A DNA stretch of 64,000 nucleotides from CmP2 sp052084925 (GTDB taxonomy: Bacteria > Actinomycetota > Actinomycetes > Actinomycetales > Micrococcaceae): positions 1 through 64,000 of the forward strand of contig JBQDEV010000011.1 of the NCBI GenBank assembly GCA_052084925.1. Reading direction: 5' to 3'. The notes under the pieces were generated by a model. The model searched no databases. It was not told the DNA's origin and was given only the letters and a program-made list of their open reading frames with translations. Shown here in pieces: positions 16,618 to 25,137 of the stretch (within the stretch, counting starts at the first letter, position 1; each line of letters opens with the position of its first letter). The translations under genes and the position numbers were made by a program.

Positions 16618-17949
16618 CTAGTCAGCGAGTGTCAGTTCTAGCTCTGGCGAAGTGACGGGAGTATCGACATGTGGGTCCAGCTCTTTGGACCAGATCACTC
16701 CGGCGATAATCGAGATGACACCCAATATCGTGCCGTAAAAGGCAGGAGCAACAGGTCCCCACCACTCGGCGAGCTGCAATGCGATGACGACCATCGGACC
16801 CATGATGACTGCAACACCGATGTTGTAGGCGGTATTGCTACCCGTTGTTCGTACGGCCGGCGGCATCGCTTCGGCCGCCACCAGTGGGAACATGGGGTAC
16901 AGGGCGCCGAGGAGAATCGCCAGGATGCTCATCCCCACCGCGATTGATACAACGCTTGACTGCGCGAATAGCCAGAAGCACGGGATCAAGGCAATTGTAA
17001 ATGCTGCTGTGAGTACGATTCGCGAAACGTGGCGGTTAACTTTGTCGAGAACCAACCCCCAGAATGGGATCGATACAGCGAAAAGTACGAACGCGATCAA
17101 GGTAATCACTGAGACGTCGGTGAAGCTCACGTCGCTTCGGCCCCGTAAATATGTGGGGACGTAAGCCAGGAAGAGAATGGAATTCCCCATGAATGCCAGG
17201 CCGAAGAGCAAGATAGCCAACATGCGCTTCTTGTGCACCCTAAGGGCTTCGCGACCGGGATTCTTATGATCTTGGCCCTCCTGTTTGACGGAATCGAAGA
17301 CCGGAGATTCTGTCAAAGACGATCGAATATATAGTGCAACCAGAGCCAGTGGGGCGCTTGAAAGGAAAAGCCACCGCCAACCGACCTCATTGAACCATCC
17401 GTCCCCACCGAACTGCATCAGAACGAATGAGAAGGTGAACGCTGCAGGGTAGGCAATTCCCGTACCGAACTGAATCAGGGAGACTCCTGTGCCACGTCGT
17501 TCTCGTGGCACATGTTCCATAACATAGGTCACCGCTGCCATTAGCTCGCCGCCGGCGCCGATCCCTTGGACGATGCGGCAGAGGATCAGCAGGATCGGAG
17601 CGAGAACCCCCAATGTGTCGTATCCGGGAAGCAACCCGATACAGGTCGTGCCAGCTCCCATGAGAATAATGGTGAAGACGAGTATCTTCTTGCGGCCAAT
17701 TCGGTCACCGATGATGCCGAGGATGATGCCGCCCAATGGGCGAACGAGATAGGTTACGGCGAAAGTGCTGAAGGCGGCTACGAGCTGAACGGCGGGGCTG
17801 GCACCGCCGTAGAAGACGCCTCCGATCGCGGCCGCAGCGTAGGCGAAAATAATAGCGTCATACCATTCGACGAAATTTCCAATTGCACCTGCAGTGACAG
17901 TTTTTCTTGGTAACGGTAGTCGATTCGTTTGAGTGCGAGCGATGCTCAT
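16618..17949 (-). CDS. MFS transporter, metabolite:H+ symporter (MHS) family
   Basis: 443 residues with 12 predicted membrane segments. MHS hallmarks: an N-terminal VTAGAIGNFVEWYDAIIFAYAAA, motif A PLGGIILGIIGDRIGRKKILVFTI between segments 2 and 3, and a long central loop (about residues 210-240). Known members import citrate, alpha-ketoglutarate, shikimate, proline/betaine or aromatic acids. The gene is clearly less GC-rich than its neighbours, suggesting recent acquisition. The cupin gene ends 87 bp upstream and the PucR-type regulator lies beyond it on the same strand. Confidence 0.87.
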   Translation of the reverse strand: MSIARTQTNRLPLPRKTVTAGAIGNFVEWYDAIIFAYAAAAIGGVFYGGASPAVQLVAAFSTFAVTYLVRPLGGIILGIIGDRIGRKKILVFTIILMGAGTTCIGLLPGYDTLGVLAPILLILCRIVQGIGAGGELMAAVTYVMEHVPRERRGTGVSLIQFGTGIAYPAAFTFSFVLMQFGGDGWFNEVGWRWLFLSSAPLALVALYIRSSLTESPVFDSVKQEGQDHKNPGREALRVHKKRMLAILLFGLAFMGNSILFLAYVPTYLRGRSDVSFTDVSVITLIAFVLFAVSIPFWGLVLDKVNRHVSRIVLTAAFTIALIPCFWLFAQSSVVSIAVGMSILAILLGALYPMFPLVAAEAMPPAVRTTGSNTAYNIGVAVIMGPMVVIALQLAEWWGPVAPAFYGTILGVISIIAGVIWSKELDPHVDTPVTSPELELTLAD

Positions 17950-18036
17950 GATGATGCCCCCTTGAATATGAGTGACCCGAGAATTGAGGAGTTGAAGCCC
18001 ATCAAGGCTTCAAGGTGATTTAGCCCAGGACGGTTG

Positions 18037-18480
18037 CTATACCGAACTCTCCTGATTCTGGAGCTCGTTATTCTCCCTCCAAGCATGAGCTTCCCGGATT
18101 GATTTGAGATGTCCATACGTGCCATTCCCGCCGGCGGCCCTGCCGAACAGAATCATCAGCTCCAACGCCTCACTGCCAATATTCTCCATTCCGTGCTCAT
18201 CTTCGGGGCGCGCCAAAGCTGCATCGCCTGGGGAGAGGACATGATCTTCACCGTTGAGCGTGAATTTGAGAGTCCCCTTGATCACCAAGTAGATCTCCTC
18301 GAGATTCTCTTCCGTTCTGGGATGTTGGTGCAGGCCTTCGCCAGCGCCGACCGGAATCTTCAGGACCTGCATTATTACCGGAAGCTCTGACTCTCTTAGG
18401 AAGTAGGTCTGCATTCCTACTGCTTGACCCCAACCGTGGGAGTTAAACGGATATTCATTGTCGCCACGACGTTCTATCAT
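18037..18480 (-). CDS. cupin-domain protein
   Basis: 147 residues. A single cupin barrel: GAGEGLHQHPRTEENLEEIYLVIKG supplies two histidines and a glutamate, and GDAALARPEDEHGMENIG the last histidine, so a metal site is predicted. It could be a small dioxygenase, isomerase or sugar-binding protein. It lies between an MHS transporter and a PucR-type regulator, which suggests action on the transported compound. GC content is low like its two neighbours. Confidence 0.8.
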   Translation of the reverse strand: MIERRGDNEYPFNSHGWGQAVGMQTYFLRESELPVIMQVLKIPVGAGEGLHQHPRTEENLEEIYLVIKGTLKFTLNGEDHVLSPGDAALARPEDEHGMENIGSEALELMILFGRAAGGNGTYGHLKSIREAHAWRENNELQNQESSV

Positions 18481-18621
18481 TGTTTCTCCATGGGAAAATT
18501 GTTGGATGATTTGTTCGCTCGCTATTCAGAGCGGGAAGCATTTTCGATTCCGTAATTAACCCTAGATTTTGTTGTGTGCTCTACGCCACAGACGAACGAA
18601 TGAAGAACTCGTAAGACCTTC

Positions 18622-19830
18622 CTACGATCGTAGGAAGGAGCAAAAGTCGCTGTCGAGGAAATCGAGGACTCGTATTCCAACGTCCAGACACATGCGTCCG
18701 GTCCCACTCTTTAGGCTGTAGCCGGATATCTTCTCGGCCTTCGTGAGTCTGTAGTAGAGCGTCGTTCTGTGAATGTGGAGCCGGTCGGCGGTAGCGCCGA
18801 TATTGCCAGACTCGTTAAGAAATGTTTGGACTGTCCTGACCAAATCCCGGTACTCGTTCAGGGCCCCAAGTTCTTCCACGCCCGAGGGGACGATCTGTTT
18901 TCGATTATCTAGCGAGCTGCAGAGAAGAACTCCTTCGAATCCTGTTTGGCTCCAGGTCGTGTGCGTGGATCCGTCCCGCTGTGCGAGATAGAGGGAGATG
19001 ACCGACTCTGAGAGTAAGCGCGATAGATGTTTCGGCGAGTCCCAGCTGCTGGTTGCGGTTGCGGCTGAGAGGCCAGGTTTGGAGAGCTCGGGGAGAGAAG
19101 CGACTGTAGGCAGTCCGGTAGTCTCGATTGATGTCGCCGAATGCATTAAGGAAACAGTTATCTGACCGTCGGCCGCGCTGATGGGGGTCGTGATGCGCAT
19201 GCCCTGCTTTGGTGGGAGAACATGTGCAGCCTGTTCGGAAAGAAACGCTCGATTGGATTGTGGTCTGTCATTCTGGGGTTTCCAGGAGGTAAGCACGCAG
19301 ACGGAGGTGCCTGTCTGAAGGTCGAGCGAATCAATGATCTCTGGAAGAGACGCCCTGCCTTCAGCTGTACATAGTGCGCGAGTTGCCTCCGCCCATTTCG
19401 CCTCACTAAGCCGATCCTTCTCATCGAGCTCCGGGGCAAGGAGCGCGGCAAGTACCTCAGCTTTGTCCAGAACCAGGTTGTCTTCGAGCGTAGAAGCATC
19501 CCCGATCAGCCATATATAGCCTACCGGTCTATCGCGGTGCGGAATTGGGTAACAGCGTCGGCCCATGATCCCGATGTTCGGGTTGGAAGGCACCTGGAAG
19601 GGGCCATCGCCGTCAGAGGGTTGGAAGCTATACAAGAATTCTGATGCGACTGGGTCGAGGGTGCGTGAGACAAGAACACTGACTCTGAGCTGGTCTTCAT
19701 CCCCGAAGTGTCGGCTGCATGTGATGTGCTGACGTTCACCATTATCGATGCCAACTGAGCGTCCTAATGCTTCGGCAAGGCCGTCAACGACTTGCTGAAC
19801 CCGATCGAATGTGACTGGAGTCATGCTCAT
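18622..19830 (-). CDS. PucR/CdaR-type transcriptional regulator
   Basis: 402 residues. The last 60 residues match the PucR C-terminal HTH (HTH_30): VQTFLNESGNIGATADRLHIHRTTLYYRLTKAEKISGY. The N-terminal 300 residues fit the GAF/GGDEF-like sensor region of CdaR-type activators but are divergent. Such proteins activate purine, diacid or aromatic-acid catabolic genes in response to substrate. It is the first gene of the low-GC, minus-strand group with the cupin and MHS transporter, which it probably controls. Confidence 0.8.
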   Translation of the reverse strand: MSMTPVTFDRVQQVVDGLAEALGRSVGIDNGERQHITCSRHFGDEDQLRVSVLVSRTLDPVASEFLYSFQPSDGDGPFQVPSNPNIGIMGRRCYPIPHRDRPVGYIWLIGDASTLEDNLVLDKAEVLAALLAPELDEKDRLSEAKWAEATRALCTAEGRASLPEIIDSLDLQTGTSVCVLTSWKPQNDRPQSNRAFLSEQAAHVLPPKQGMRITTPISAADGQITVSLMHSATSIETTGLPTVASLPELSKPGLSAATATSSWDSPKHLSRLLSESVISLYLAQRDGSTHTTWSQTGFEGVLLCSSLDNRKQIVPSGVEELGALNEYRDLVRTVQTFLNESGNIGATADRLHIHRTTLYYRLTKAEKISGYSLKSGTGRMCLDVGIRVLDFLDSDFCSFLRS

Positions 19831-20161
19831 GACGAGAGACTAGTTTATTGCTAGATGTTCGCCAAAGTTGTTGAGAAATGACAACTAAGTGGTGTGTCTG
19901 AGATAGGACCGCACACTTTGGCCTGACGCCAGAGCGCGTTGCGCCAGCTCCCAATCAGACGTCTATCGGACGCCGTGAGGTTCTTTGTCACCATAGTGAA
20001 TTCACAGTTCCGTTGAGAGAGCAGCCTGGCTCATCAACGACCAGGATCCCGAAAGCGCCCGCACCACATCGGAATAGGAGCCTTCTCGCGGATGTGCGGA
20101 ACCATCTCAGCGCGTAACACCTCCGACTGTTCTTGATCATCTGTGACATCCAACAAGGTCA
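19831..20161. other. 331-bp spacer with one inverted repeat; otherwise nothing recognised
   Basis: AGTTGT (19866-19871) and ACAACT (19881-19886) form an inverted repeat 36 bp upstream of the PucR gene, a possible operator. From about 20030 to 20160 there is a short minus-strand frame (MTLLDVTDDQEQSEVLRAEM...) of about 42 codons with no recognised match; it may be remnant DNA. Similarity to the monooxygenase gene starts abruptly at 20162. Confidence 0.5.
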
Positions 20162-20419
20162 TGGGCGGCCTGGTGCTGATGAGCGGTTGGATGGGTGCCG
20201 ACTTCTCGAAGTTCGAGCTGGACGAGCCGATCGGTGAGATCGAGTCCAACGCCATCCAGTCCGCGGTGGAGACCTTCAAGAAGGCCTCCGGCGAAGAAGG
20301 CAAGGAATGGACCGTGCATCAGCTGGCCGAATGGTGTGGTGTTGGCGGATTCGGTCCGATCATCGTCGGTTCCGGTGAGACCGTGGCCAAGGAACTGGCC
20401 CGCATTCAGAACACCACCG
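20162..20419 (+). pseudogene. internal fragment of a second NtaA/DszA-type monooxygenase gene
   Basis: 258 bp that match 13291-13548 at about 95 percent. Most differences are at third codon positions, so this is a diverged paralogue and not duplicated reads. Both ends of the gene are missing. The fragment passes from codons for ..IQNTT directly into hairpin sequence (CCACCGCAGACCGCAGTG..) like that after the intact gene, consistent with a deletion between short CACCACCG-type repeats. It ends 69 bp before the N run at 20488. Confidence 0.8.
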
Positions 20420-20424
20420 CAGAC

Positions 20425-20497
20425 CGCAGTGGGGGGGCCCGCACCAACCCCTAGTCGGGCCCCCACGCAATGCGGACAGCGAATTTGNNNNNNNNNN
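20425..20497. other. hairpin and contig join
   Basis: GTGGGGGGGCCCG pairs with CGGGCCCCCACG at about 20430-20465, a relative of the 13778 hairpin. It is followed by ten N at 20488-20497. Confidence 0.7.
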
Positions 20498-20719
20498 TTC
20501 GTCGCTTACAAAGATTGGTTGGGCGGTGTGCTGAGCCGGTGCGCAGCCACCTCCTTTTGGTCGGGTTAACACCTGACAGACCGGGGGGCCGCACAACGTT
20601 GTGGTTCGGCGCCCCCGCTGTGATGCGAACTGCTTAGTTGCCTGCGGTGTGCTTGCCCGGTGCGTCCGGGTTGCCGCCGCCTTCGCCTTCCAGCGACTCG
20701 GCCGGATCGGAGACGGTGT
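20498..20719. repeat. 222-bp direct repeat, copy 2
   Basis: This is the counterpart of 16043-16264 (two differences). It carries the same LysR-paralogue tail (20498-20569), the hairpin, and the 3' end of the YtxH-like gene, which in this copy is complete. This copy is therefore probably the original context and copy 1 the derived one. Confidence 0.85.
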
Positions 20720-21011
20720 CGGAATCAGCGGCCGGTGCGTCTTCGTCGGAGGCATAGCCGGTGGACTTGTCCACGAACCCGGCGGCCTTCTCGGCAGCAT
20801 CACCCAGCTGCGGTGCCTTCTCCTTGACGACGTCGGTGGCCTTCTCGGCCACGTCGTGCACCTGGCGCTGAGTCTTCGGGTCGGTCCAGAAATCCTGAGC
20901 CTGACGGGCGATCTCCTCGGCCTTGCGTCGGCCTTCGCGAGAGCCAGCGAAGTAGCCGATACCGGCACCCACGCCGAGGGTGAGCAGTCGACGGATGCTG
21001 AAAAGCTTCAT
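20634..21011 (-). CDS. YtxH-like small protein
   Basis: 125 residues. A short hydrophobic N-terminus (RRLLTLGVGAGIGYFAGSREGRRKAEE) with the G-rich YtxH pattern is followed by a long amphipathic, Ala/Lys/Glu-rich helix region (about 30-85) and an acidic, Gly-rich tail. Proteins of this type are general-stress or envelope-associated and have no known enzyme activity. The 3' 86 bp are duplicated at 16179-16264. Confidence 0.65.
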   Translation of the reverse strand: MKLFSIRRLLTLGVGAGIGYFAGSREGRRKAEEIARQAQDFWTDPKTQRQVHDVAEKATDVVKEKAPQLGDAAEKAAGFVDKSTGYASDEDAPAADSDTVSDPAESLEGEGGGNPDAPGKHTAGN

Positions 21012-21136
21012 GGTCTACCTCTTTCATTCACACAGACGACGAGATGGGTTGTTCCAGCTCGCTACTGTGCCCCATTTTTGCGAGTGCACTAGGTGAGGTC
21101 AATGCCCGAGAGGCTGAGAGAACAGTGGGAAGGCGG

Positions 21137-22231
21137 TCAGATTCCCCACACTTGCGCCAGTAGCTCATCGCTGCGTCGCTGATCGGCCGGATCGGCCATG
21201 CCCCCGGTCACTAACACCTCGTCGGCGCCGGTGAACTCGACAAGATGCTCCAGCTGCGCACGCACCTGTTCCTGGGTGCCAGTGATGACCTGGGACAGGT
21301 GGTTGTCGAGGCGTTCTCGCTCCCGCGGATTCAGTCCGTTCACGTCGAGCTCCTGGTCCGGCTGCAACGGCTCGAAGGACCCCACGGTGCGGGATCGCGT
21401 CAACGCCCAGGCTTCCGGAAGAGCGAGCCGAGAGGCCTGCTCTCGGGTTTCGGCTACAGCGACGGACACGGCGATCATCACCCACGGTTTCTGACCGCGG
21501 TGGGGAGAAGGAACGAACTCGCGCCGATACGTGGCAATGCCCTCGTGACGGTCTCCGGGCGCAGCCGTGGCCGCTGTCGCCAGGAGCCCAGGACCACCGA
21601 CGACGACCCCGGTGCCCAGCTGCGCCGCTAACGGTATGGAACGGGACGATGCCAGCACGAAGAGCGGTGTGCGTGAGCGATCCGGAGGCTGTGCGGTTAC
21701 TTCGGCGCCGTCCTCGTGACGGCCATCCAAGTAGGCGATCAGCTCCCGCGCCTGGTCACCGGCGTCGTAGCGGGCCGAGTCGTGCTGGCGCAGTGCGCGG
21801 CGGACCGGTGCGGTAAATCCAACGGAGGAACCGAGTCCGGCGTCGATGCGGCCGGGTGCCAGCGCCTGGAGGGTACCGATCTGCTCGGCCATCACGAGTG
21901 GCTGGTGGTCAGGGAGCATGATCCCGCCGGAGCCGATGCGGACGCGTTCCGTCTGGGCTGCTAGCGAGGCCATCAAAACGGTTGGCGCCGAGCCAGCAAT
22001 CCCGGGGACCGCATGGTGCTCCGCAACCCAGAACCGATGAAAGCCCAGGGCTTCGGCGGCGCGAGCCCGGTGGATCACCTCGGCCAGAATGCGGGAAGGC
22101 TCGGTGTCGACTCCGTGGGATCCTCGAGCATTGGCCCGATCCAACAGGGAGAGCGGGACACCATCAGAGGCGGCGGGGACGTTCCTGGAAGCTGACACAT
22201 CAGGTACAACGTCGTGAGGCGAGACCGCCAT
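21137..22231 (-). CDS. LLM-class flavin-dependent oxidoreductase, MsnO8-like
   Basis: 364 residues, a bacterial-luciferase-like TIM barrel. Typical stretches: GFHRFWVAEHHAVPGIAGSAP, RVRIGSGGIMLPDHQPLVMAEQIGTLQALAPGRIDAGLG, and a C-terminal SQVITGTQEQVRAQLEHLVEFTGADEVLVTGG. This MsnO8 subgroup is common in actinobacteria and its substrates are mostly unknown. It is a separate subfamily from the DszA-type enzyme at 12357. It is divergent from the small membrane-protein gene. Confidence 0.87.
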   Translation of the reverse strand: MAVSPHDVVPDVSASRNVPAASDGVPLSLLDRANARGSHGVDTEPSRILAEVIHRARAAEALGFHRFWVAEHHAVPGIAGSAPTVLMASLAAQTERVRIGSGGIMLPDHQPLVMAEQIGTLQALAPGRIDAGLGSSVGFTAPVRRALRQHDSARYDAGDQARELIAYLDGRHEDGAEVTAQPPDRSRTPLFVLASSRSIPLAAQLGTGVVVGGPGLLATAATAAPGDRHEGIATYRREFVPSPHRGQKPWVMIAVSVAVAETREQASRLALPEAWALTRSRTVGSFEPLQPDQELDVNGLNPRERERLDNHLSQVITGTQEQVRAQLEHLVEFTGADEVLVTGGMADPADQRRSDELLAQVWGI

Positions 22232-22261
22232 TCCCCGAGGTCGAGCGATTAGGCTGGTGGC

Positions 22262-22495
22262 ATGAGCATTCTCGAGCCGTCTCGCCTGATTGGTTGGGGC
22301 TCTGCCCTGCTCGGAGTGGGCGTCATCGGACTGTTCCTGACCTTGGAATGGCCGGGCGGACAGTGGATTTTCGGCGGGATCGCCGCCGTGGGAGCCTGGT
22401 GCTGCATCATGGGGCTGGCGACCCAGGGTGGACGGAAGCGGCCGCGCCGATTGAATCGACGCGGCCGCCAGGACCGTCGGAACAGGTTCCGTTAA
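22262..22495 (+). CDS. small membrane protein, two transmembrane segments
   Basis: 77 residues with two hydrophobic segments (about 10-28 and 34-52) and a very basic C-terminal tail (KRPRRLNRRGRQDRRNRF). Function unknown. The last 43 bp of the gene, including most of the stop codon, are repeated at 27963-28005, on the far side of the aryl-alcohol cassette. Confidence 0.7.
   Translation: MSILEPSRLIGWGSALLGVGVIGLFLTLEWPGGQWIFGGIAAVGAWCCIMGLATQGGRKRPRRLNRRGRQDRRNRFR
22452..22494. repeat. 43-bp direct repeat, left copy (3' end of small membrane-protein gene)
   Basis: Positions 22452-22494 match 27963-28005 in 41 of 43 bases. This copy lies inside the coding region and reaches the stop codon. 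A duplicated gene 3' end on either side of a block of genes is the layout left by site-specific integration, but no recombinase gene is present between the copies. Confidence 0.85.
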
Positions 22496-22504
22496 CTCGG
22501 TGGG

Positions 22505-23614
22505 CTAGGGGAGTAGAACGGGCTTGATAGTCGTTCCGGACTTCATGTCTGCGATCGCTGTGGTGATCTCCTCCAGAGGGTAATGCTGCACGAGGCTGGC
22601 CACGTCCAAACGACCCTGCTCGACAAGACGAACCAAAGCAGGAACCGAGGTCTGCGTCTCGGTATCGCCGAGGGTGACGCCGGTAATCCTGCGCCCCGGC
22701 ATCATCGCATTGACATCCACTTGAACGGTCGAGCCGAACGCGGGTGCGCCGACAATGGCGACCTGCCCCTGCTCCCGGGTCGAAGCGATCGCGTCCGCCA
22801 GTACACGGGTGTTGCCAGTCGCTTCGAGGGCACTATGAAGACCCCCGCCGCTGGCCTCTTTGACGTCCGCGACGATGTCATTCGTCGATGAGGCATCAAT
22901 CGCCCGCGTGGCGCCGAGCTTCAGCGCTAGGTCGAGCCTGCTTGAGACCATGTCGATGGCGATGATTTCGGTTGCCGGTGACAAGCGTGCAGCCATGATG
23001 GCGGCCAAGCCCACGGTTCCGACGCCGAATACTGCGATCGACTGACCCAGCTGCGGCCGAAGCACGTTCCACACCGCACCCGTACCAGTCTGTACGCCAC
23101 AGCCCAGTGGAGCCAGCAGCGCGGGATCGAGATCTGTCTCCACCCGAACGCAGCTGCGTTCATCGGCTACAGCATAGGCTGCGAATGACGACTGTCCGAA
23201 GAAGTGTCCGCCGAGTGGGGAACCGTCCTGACTGATGGGCGAGGTGCCGTCAGCCCGACGTCCGGACAACAGATTATCCGGCAACCAGCGGTTGCAATAT
23301 GCAGGGTGTCCGCTGCGGCACCCCTCACACCGTCCGCAAGAGGTGAAGGATAAGACCACACGATCTCCGAATGACAGGTCCTGAACGGAGGAACCAATCT
23401 CCCGCACCCTGCCGGTGCCCTCGTGACCCAAGACGCCGGGCAATGGAAACGGCAGGCCGCCGCTGGCAACTGTCAGATCGGTGTGGCACAGCCCGACCGC
23501 CTGAATCTCAACCAGAACTTCGTGATCCCGAATCGCATCAAGCTGCACATCGGTCATTCGAAATTCGGAGTCGTTGCCGACGACGGCGGCTCGGGCGCTT
23601 GCGGTGGCACTCAT
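22505..23614 (-). CDS. zinc-dependent aryl-alcohol dehydrogenase (MDR family)
   Basis: 369 residues from the ATG at 23612-23614, which overlaps the upstream aldehyde dehydrogenase stop as ATGA. The catalytic zinc ligands are in GLCHTDL and GHEGTGRV, the structural zinc cysteines in CGRCEGCRSGHPAYC, and the NAD-binding motif is FGVGTVGLAAI. It is most like benzyl- or aryl-alcohol dehydrogenases (XylB group). With the oxidase and aldehyde dehydrogenase of the same operon it would convert an aryl or allylic alcohol such as coniferyl alcohol to the aldehyde. It is the last gene of the operon. Confidence 0.88.
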   Translation of the reverse strand: MSATASARAAVVGNDSEFRMTDVQLDAIRDHEVLVEIQAVGLCHTDLTVASGGLPFPLPGVLGHEGTGRVREIGSSVQDLSFGDRVVLSFTSCGRCEGCRSGHPAYCNRWLPDNLLSGRRADGTSPISQDGSPLGGHFFGQSSFAAYAVADERSCVRVETDLDPALLAPLGCGVQTGTGAVWNVLRPQLGQSIAVFGVGTVGLAAIMAARLSPATEIIAIDMVSSRLDLALKLGATRAIDASSTNDIVADVKEASGGGLHSALEATGNTRVLADAIASTREQGQVAIVGAPAFGSTVQVDVNAMMPGRRITGVTLGDTETQTSVPALVRLVEQGRLDVASLVQHYPLEEITTAIADMKSGTTIKPVLLP

Positions 23615-25110
23615 GAGTCCCCCTTCGCCGCAGTGTCCGGATCCGGGTTGAGTGCGATGATGATGGACTTGGTTCGGGTATAGGACTCGAGTTGCTCCGG
23701 TCCGTTCTCGCGACCCCATCCCGAGGCCTTGACCCCGCCGAATGGCATCGACGGATCCAGCATCGCCCAGCTGTTCACCCAGATGATCCCAGCATCCAGG
23801 GCGTCGGCAACCCGATGCGCCCGGGAAATGTCGGTGGTCTGGATACCGGCCGCCAGACCGTACTTCGTGGAGTTCGCCAGTTCAATGGCCTCCTGCTCGG
23901 TCCGGAAGGACTGAACGGTCAACACGGGACCGAAAATCTCCTCCTGGATGACGTCCGCATCATTGTCTAGTCCGGCTAGGACGGTCGGCTCGAAATACAG
24001 TCCGCCATCGGTGTCCAAAGCATCGCCGCCGGTGACAAGCTTCGCCCCCGAGCTCACCGCCTGGGCGACAGCAGATGCAACTTTCTCACGCTGCTGAGGA
24101 GTTGCCAGCGGGCCGATGACCGTCTCGGGACGAGCCGGGTCGCCCAGCGGAACGTGTGGAAGCGCTCCAGTGAGTGCCTCGAGAATCGGGTCCAGCAGAT
24201 CCTCATGCACTAGCAGGCGGGGCCCGCCCATGCAGAATTGTCCAGTGTTGAAGACGAACGCAGAGATCGTGGTCTGCACAGCCTGGGCAAGATCCGCATC
24301 CGCGAAGACAATGTTTGCCGCATTGCCACCCAGTTCTGCAGTGAGCGGACGCAGATGACGCCCGGCCAGCTCTGCGAGGTGAGCGCCGGTGGCACTTGAT
24401 CCCGTGAACGCCACCTTCGACACGTCTGGGTGTGTAACCAGACGCTCTCCGATATCGCGTCCGTATCCCGTCACCAAGTTGTATACGCCGTTCGGCACTC
24501 CCGCTTCGGTGAGCACACGTGCCACGAACAGTGCTGACAGCGGAGTGTCTTCCGCCGGCTTGTGCACGATTGTGTTCCCGGCGGCCAGAGCGAAGGCGAT
24601 CTTCGTGGTGGAGAGGATCAGCGGGAAGTTGAACGGGGTGATGGCAGCGACGACCCCCAACGGCTCACGCTGGGTGTACGCATGCGCAGGAAGCGGAGTC
24701 TTCCGAACAGCGCCGTCGAGTTGCTGGGCCAACGCCGCTGCATACTCGTAGGTTTCCGCTGCCGTATTCACATCGATGGCCGTTGCGAAGCTGATCGGCT
24801 TACCCACGTCGAGGCTCTCGATACTGGCGAGTTCGTCGGCCTGTTGGCGCAGTTTCGAGGCGACACGGAGCAGTACAGTGGCACGTTCCCGACCGGAGAT
24901 CCGGGACCACTTGCCGTCGCGGAACGCACGATGTGCTGCTTGGACGGCGTCGTCAATGTCGGAGACTGTGCCGGCAGGTGTCGAAGCGATGACGTTCTGA
25001 GTGGCTGGGTTGATGATGTTGATGCGCTGATCTCCAGCGCTCGGAGCGTCTTTGCCGTCAATCCAATGTTGGGCGTGGACCAGGTATTCCGGAAATGCTG
25101 AGGTTGTCAT
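23611..25110 (-). CDS. NAD(P)-dependent aldehyde dehydrogenase, aryl-aldehyde type
   Basis: 499 residues, normal ALDH length. Conserved elements: TPFNFPLIL (oxyanion Asn), the nucleotide-fold FTGSSATGAHLA, the general-base glutamate in ELGGNAANIV and the catalytic cysteine in NTGQFCMGG near residue 290. It should oxidise an aldehyde made by the neighbouring oxidase or alcohol dehydrogenase (vanillin-, coniferyl- or benzaldehyde-like) to the acid. It lies 27 bp after the oxidase gene and overlaps the alcohol dehydrogenase by 4 bp, so the three genes are co-transcribed. Confidence 0.9.
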   Translation of the reverse strand: MTTSAFPEYLVHAQHWIDGKDAPSAGDQRINIINPATQNVIASTPAGTVSDIDDAVQAAHRAFRDGKWSRISGRERATVLLRVASKLRQQADELASIESLDVGKPISFATAIDVNTAAETYEYAAALAQQLDGAVRKTPLPAHAYTQREPLGVVAAITPFNFPLILSTTKIAFALAAGNTIVHKPAEDTPLSALFVARVLTEAGVPNGVYNLVTGYGRDIGERLVTHPDVSKVAFTGSSATGAHLAELAGRHLRPLTAELGGNAANIVFADADLAQAVQTTISAFVFNTGQFCMGGPRLLVHEDLLDPILEALTGALPHVPLGDPARPETVIGPLATPQQREKVASAVAQAVSSGAKLVTGGDALDTDGGLYFEPTVLAGLDNDADVIQEEIFGPVLTVQSFRTEQEAIELANSTKYGLAAGIQTTDISRAHRVADALDAGIIWVNSWAMLDPSMPFGGVKASGWGRENGPEQLESYTRTKSIIIALNPDPDTAAKGDS

Positions 25111-25137
25111 GATGCCGTCCTTCGTCGTTAGCGGGAT

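Noticed and set aside
22436..22472. GCGGCCGCG..CGCGGCCGC hairpin as a terminator
   Set aside because: It lies inside the coding end of the small membrane-protein gene and has no T-tract; coding constraint plus the repeat explain it.
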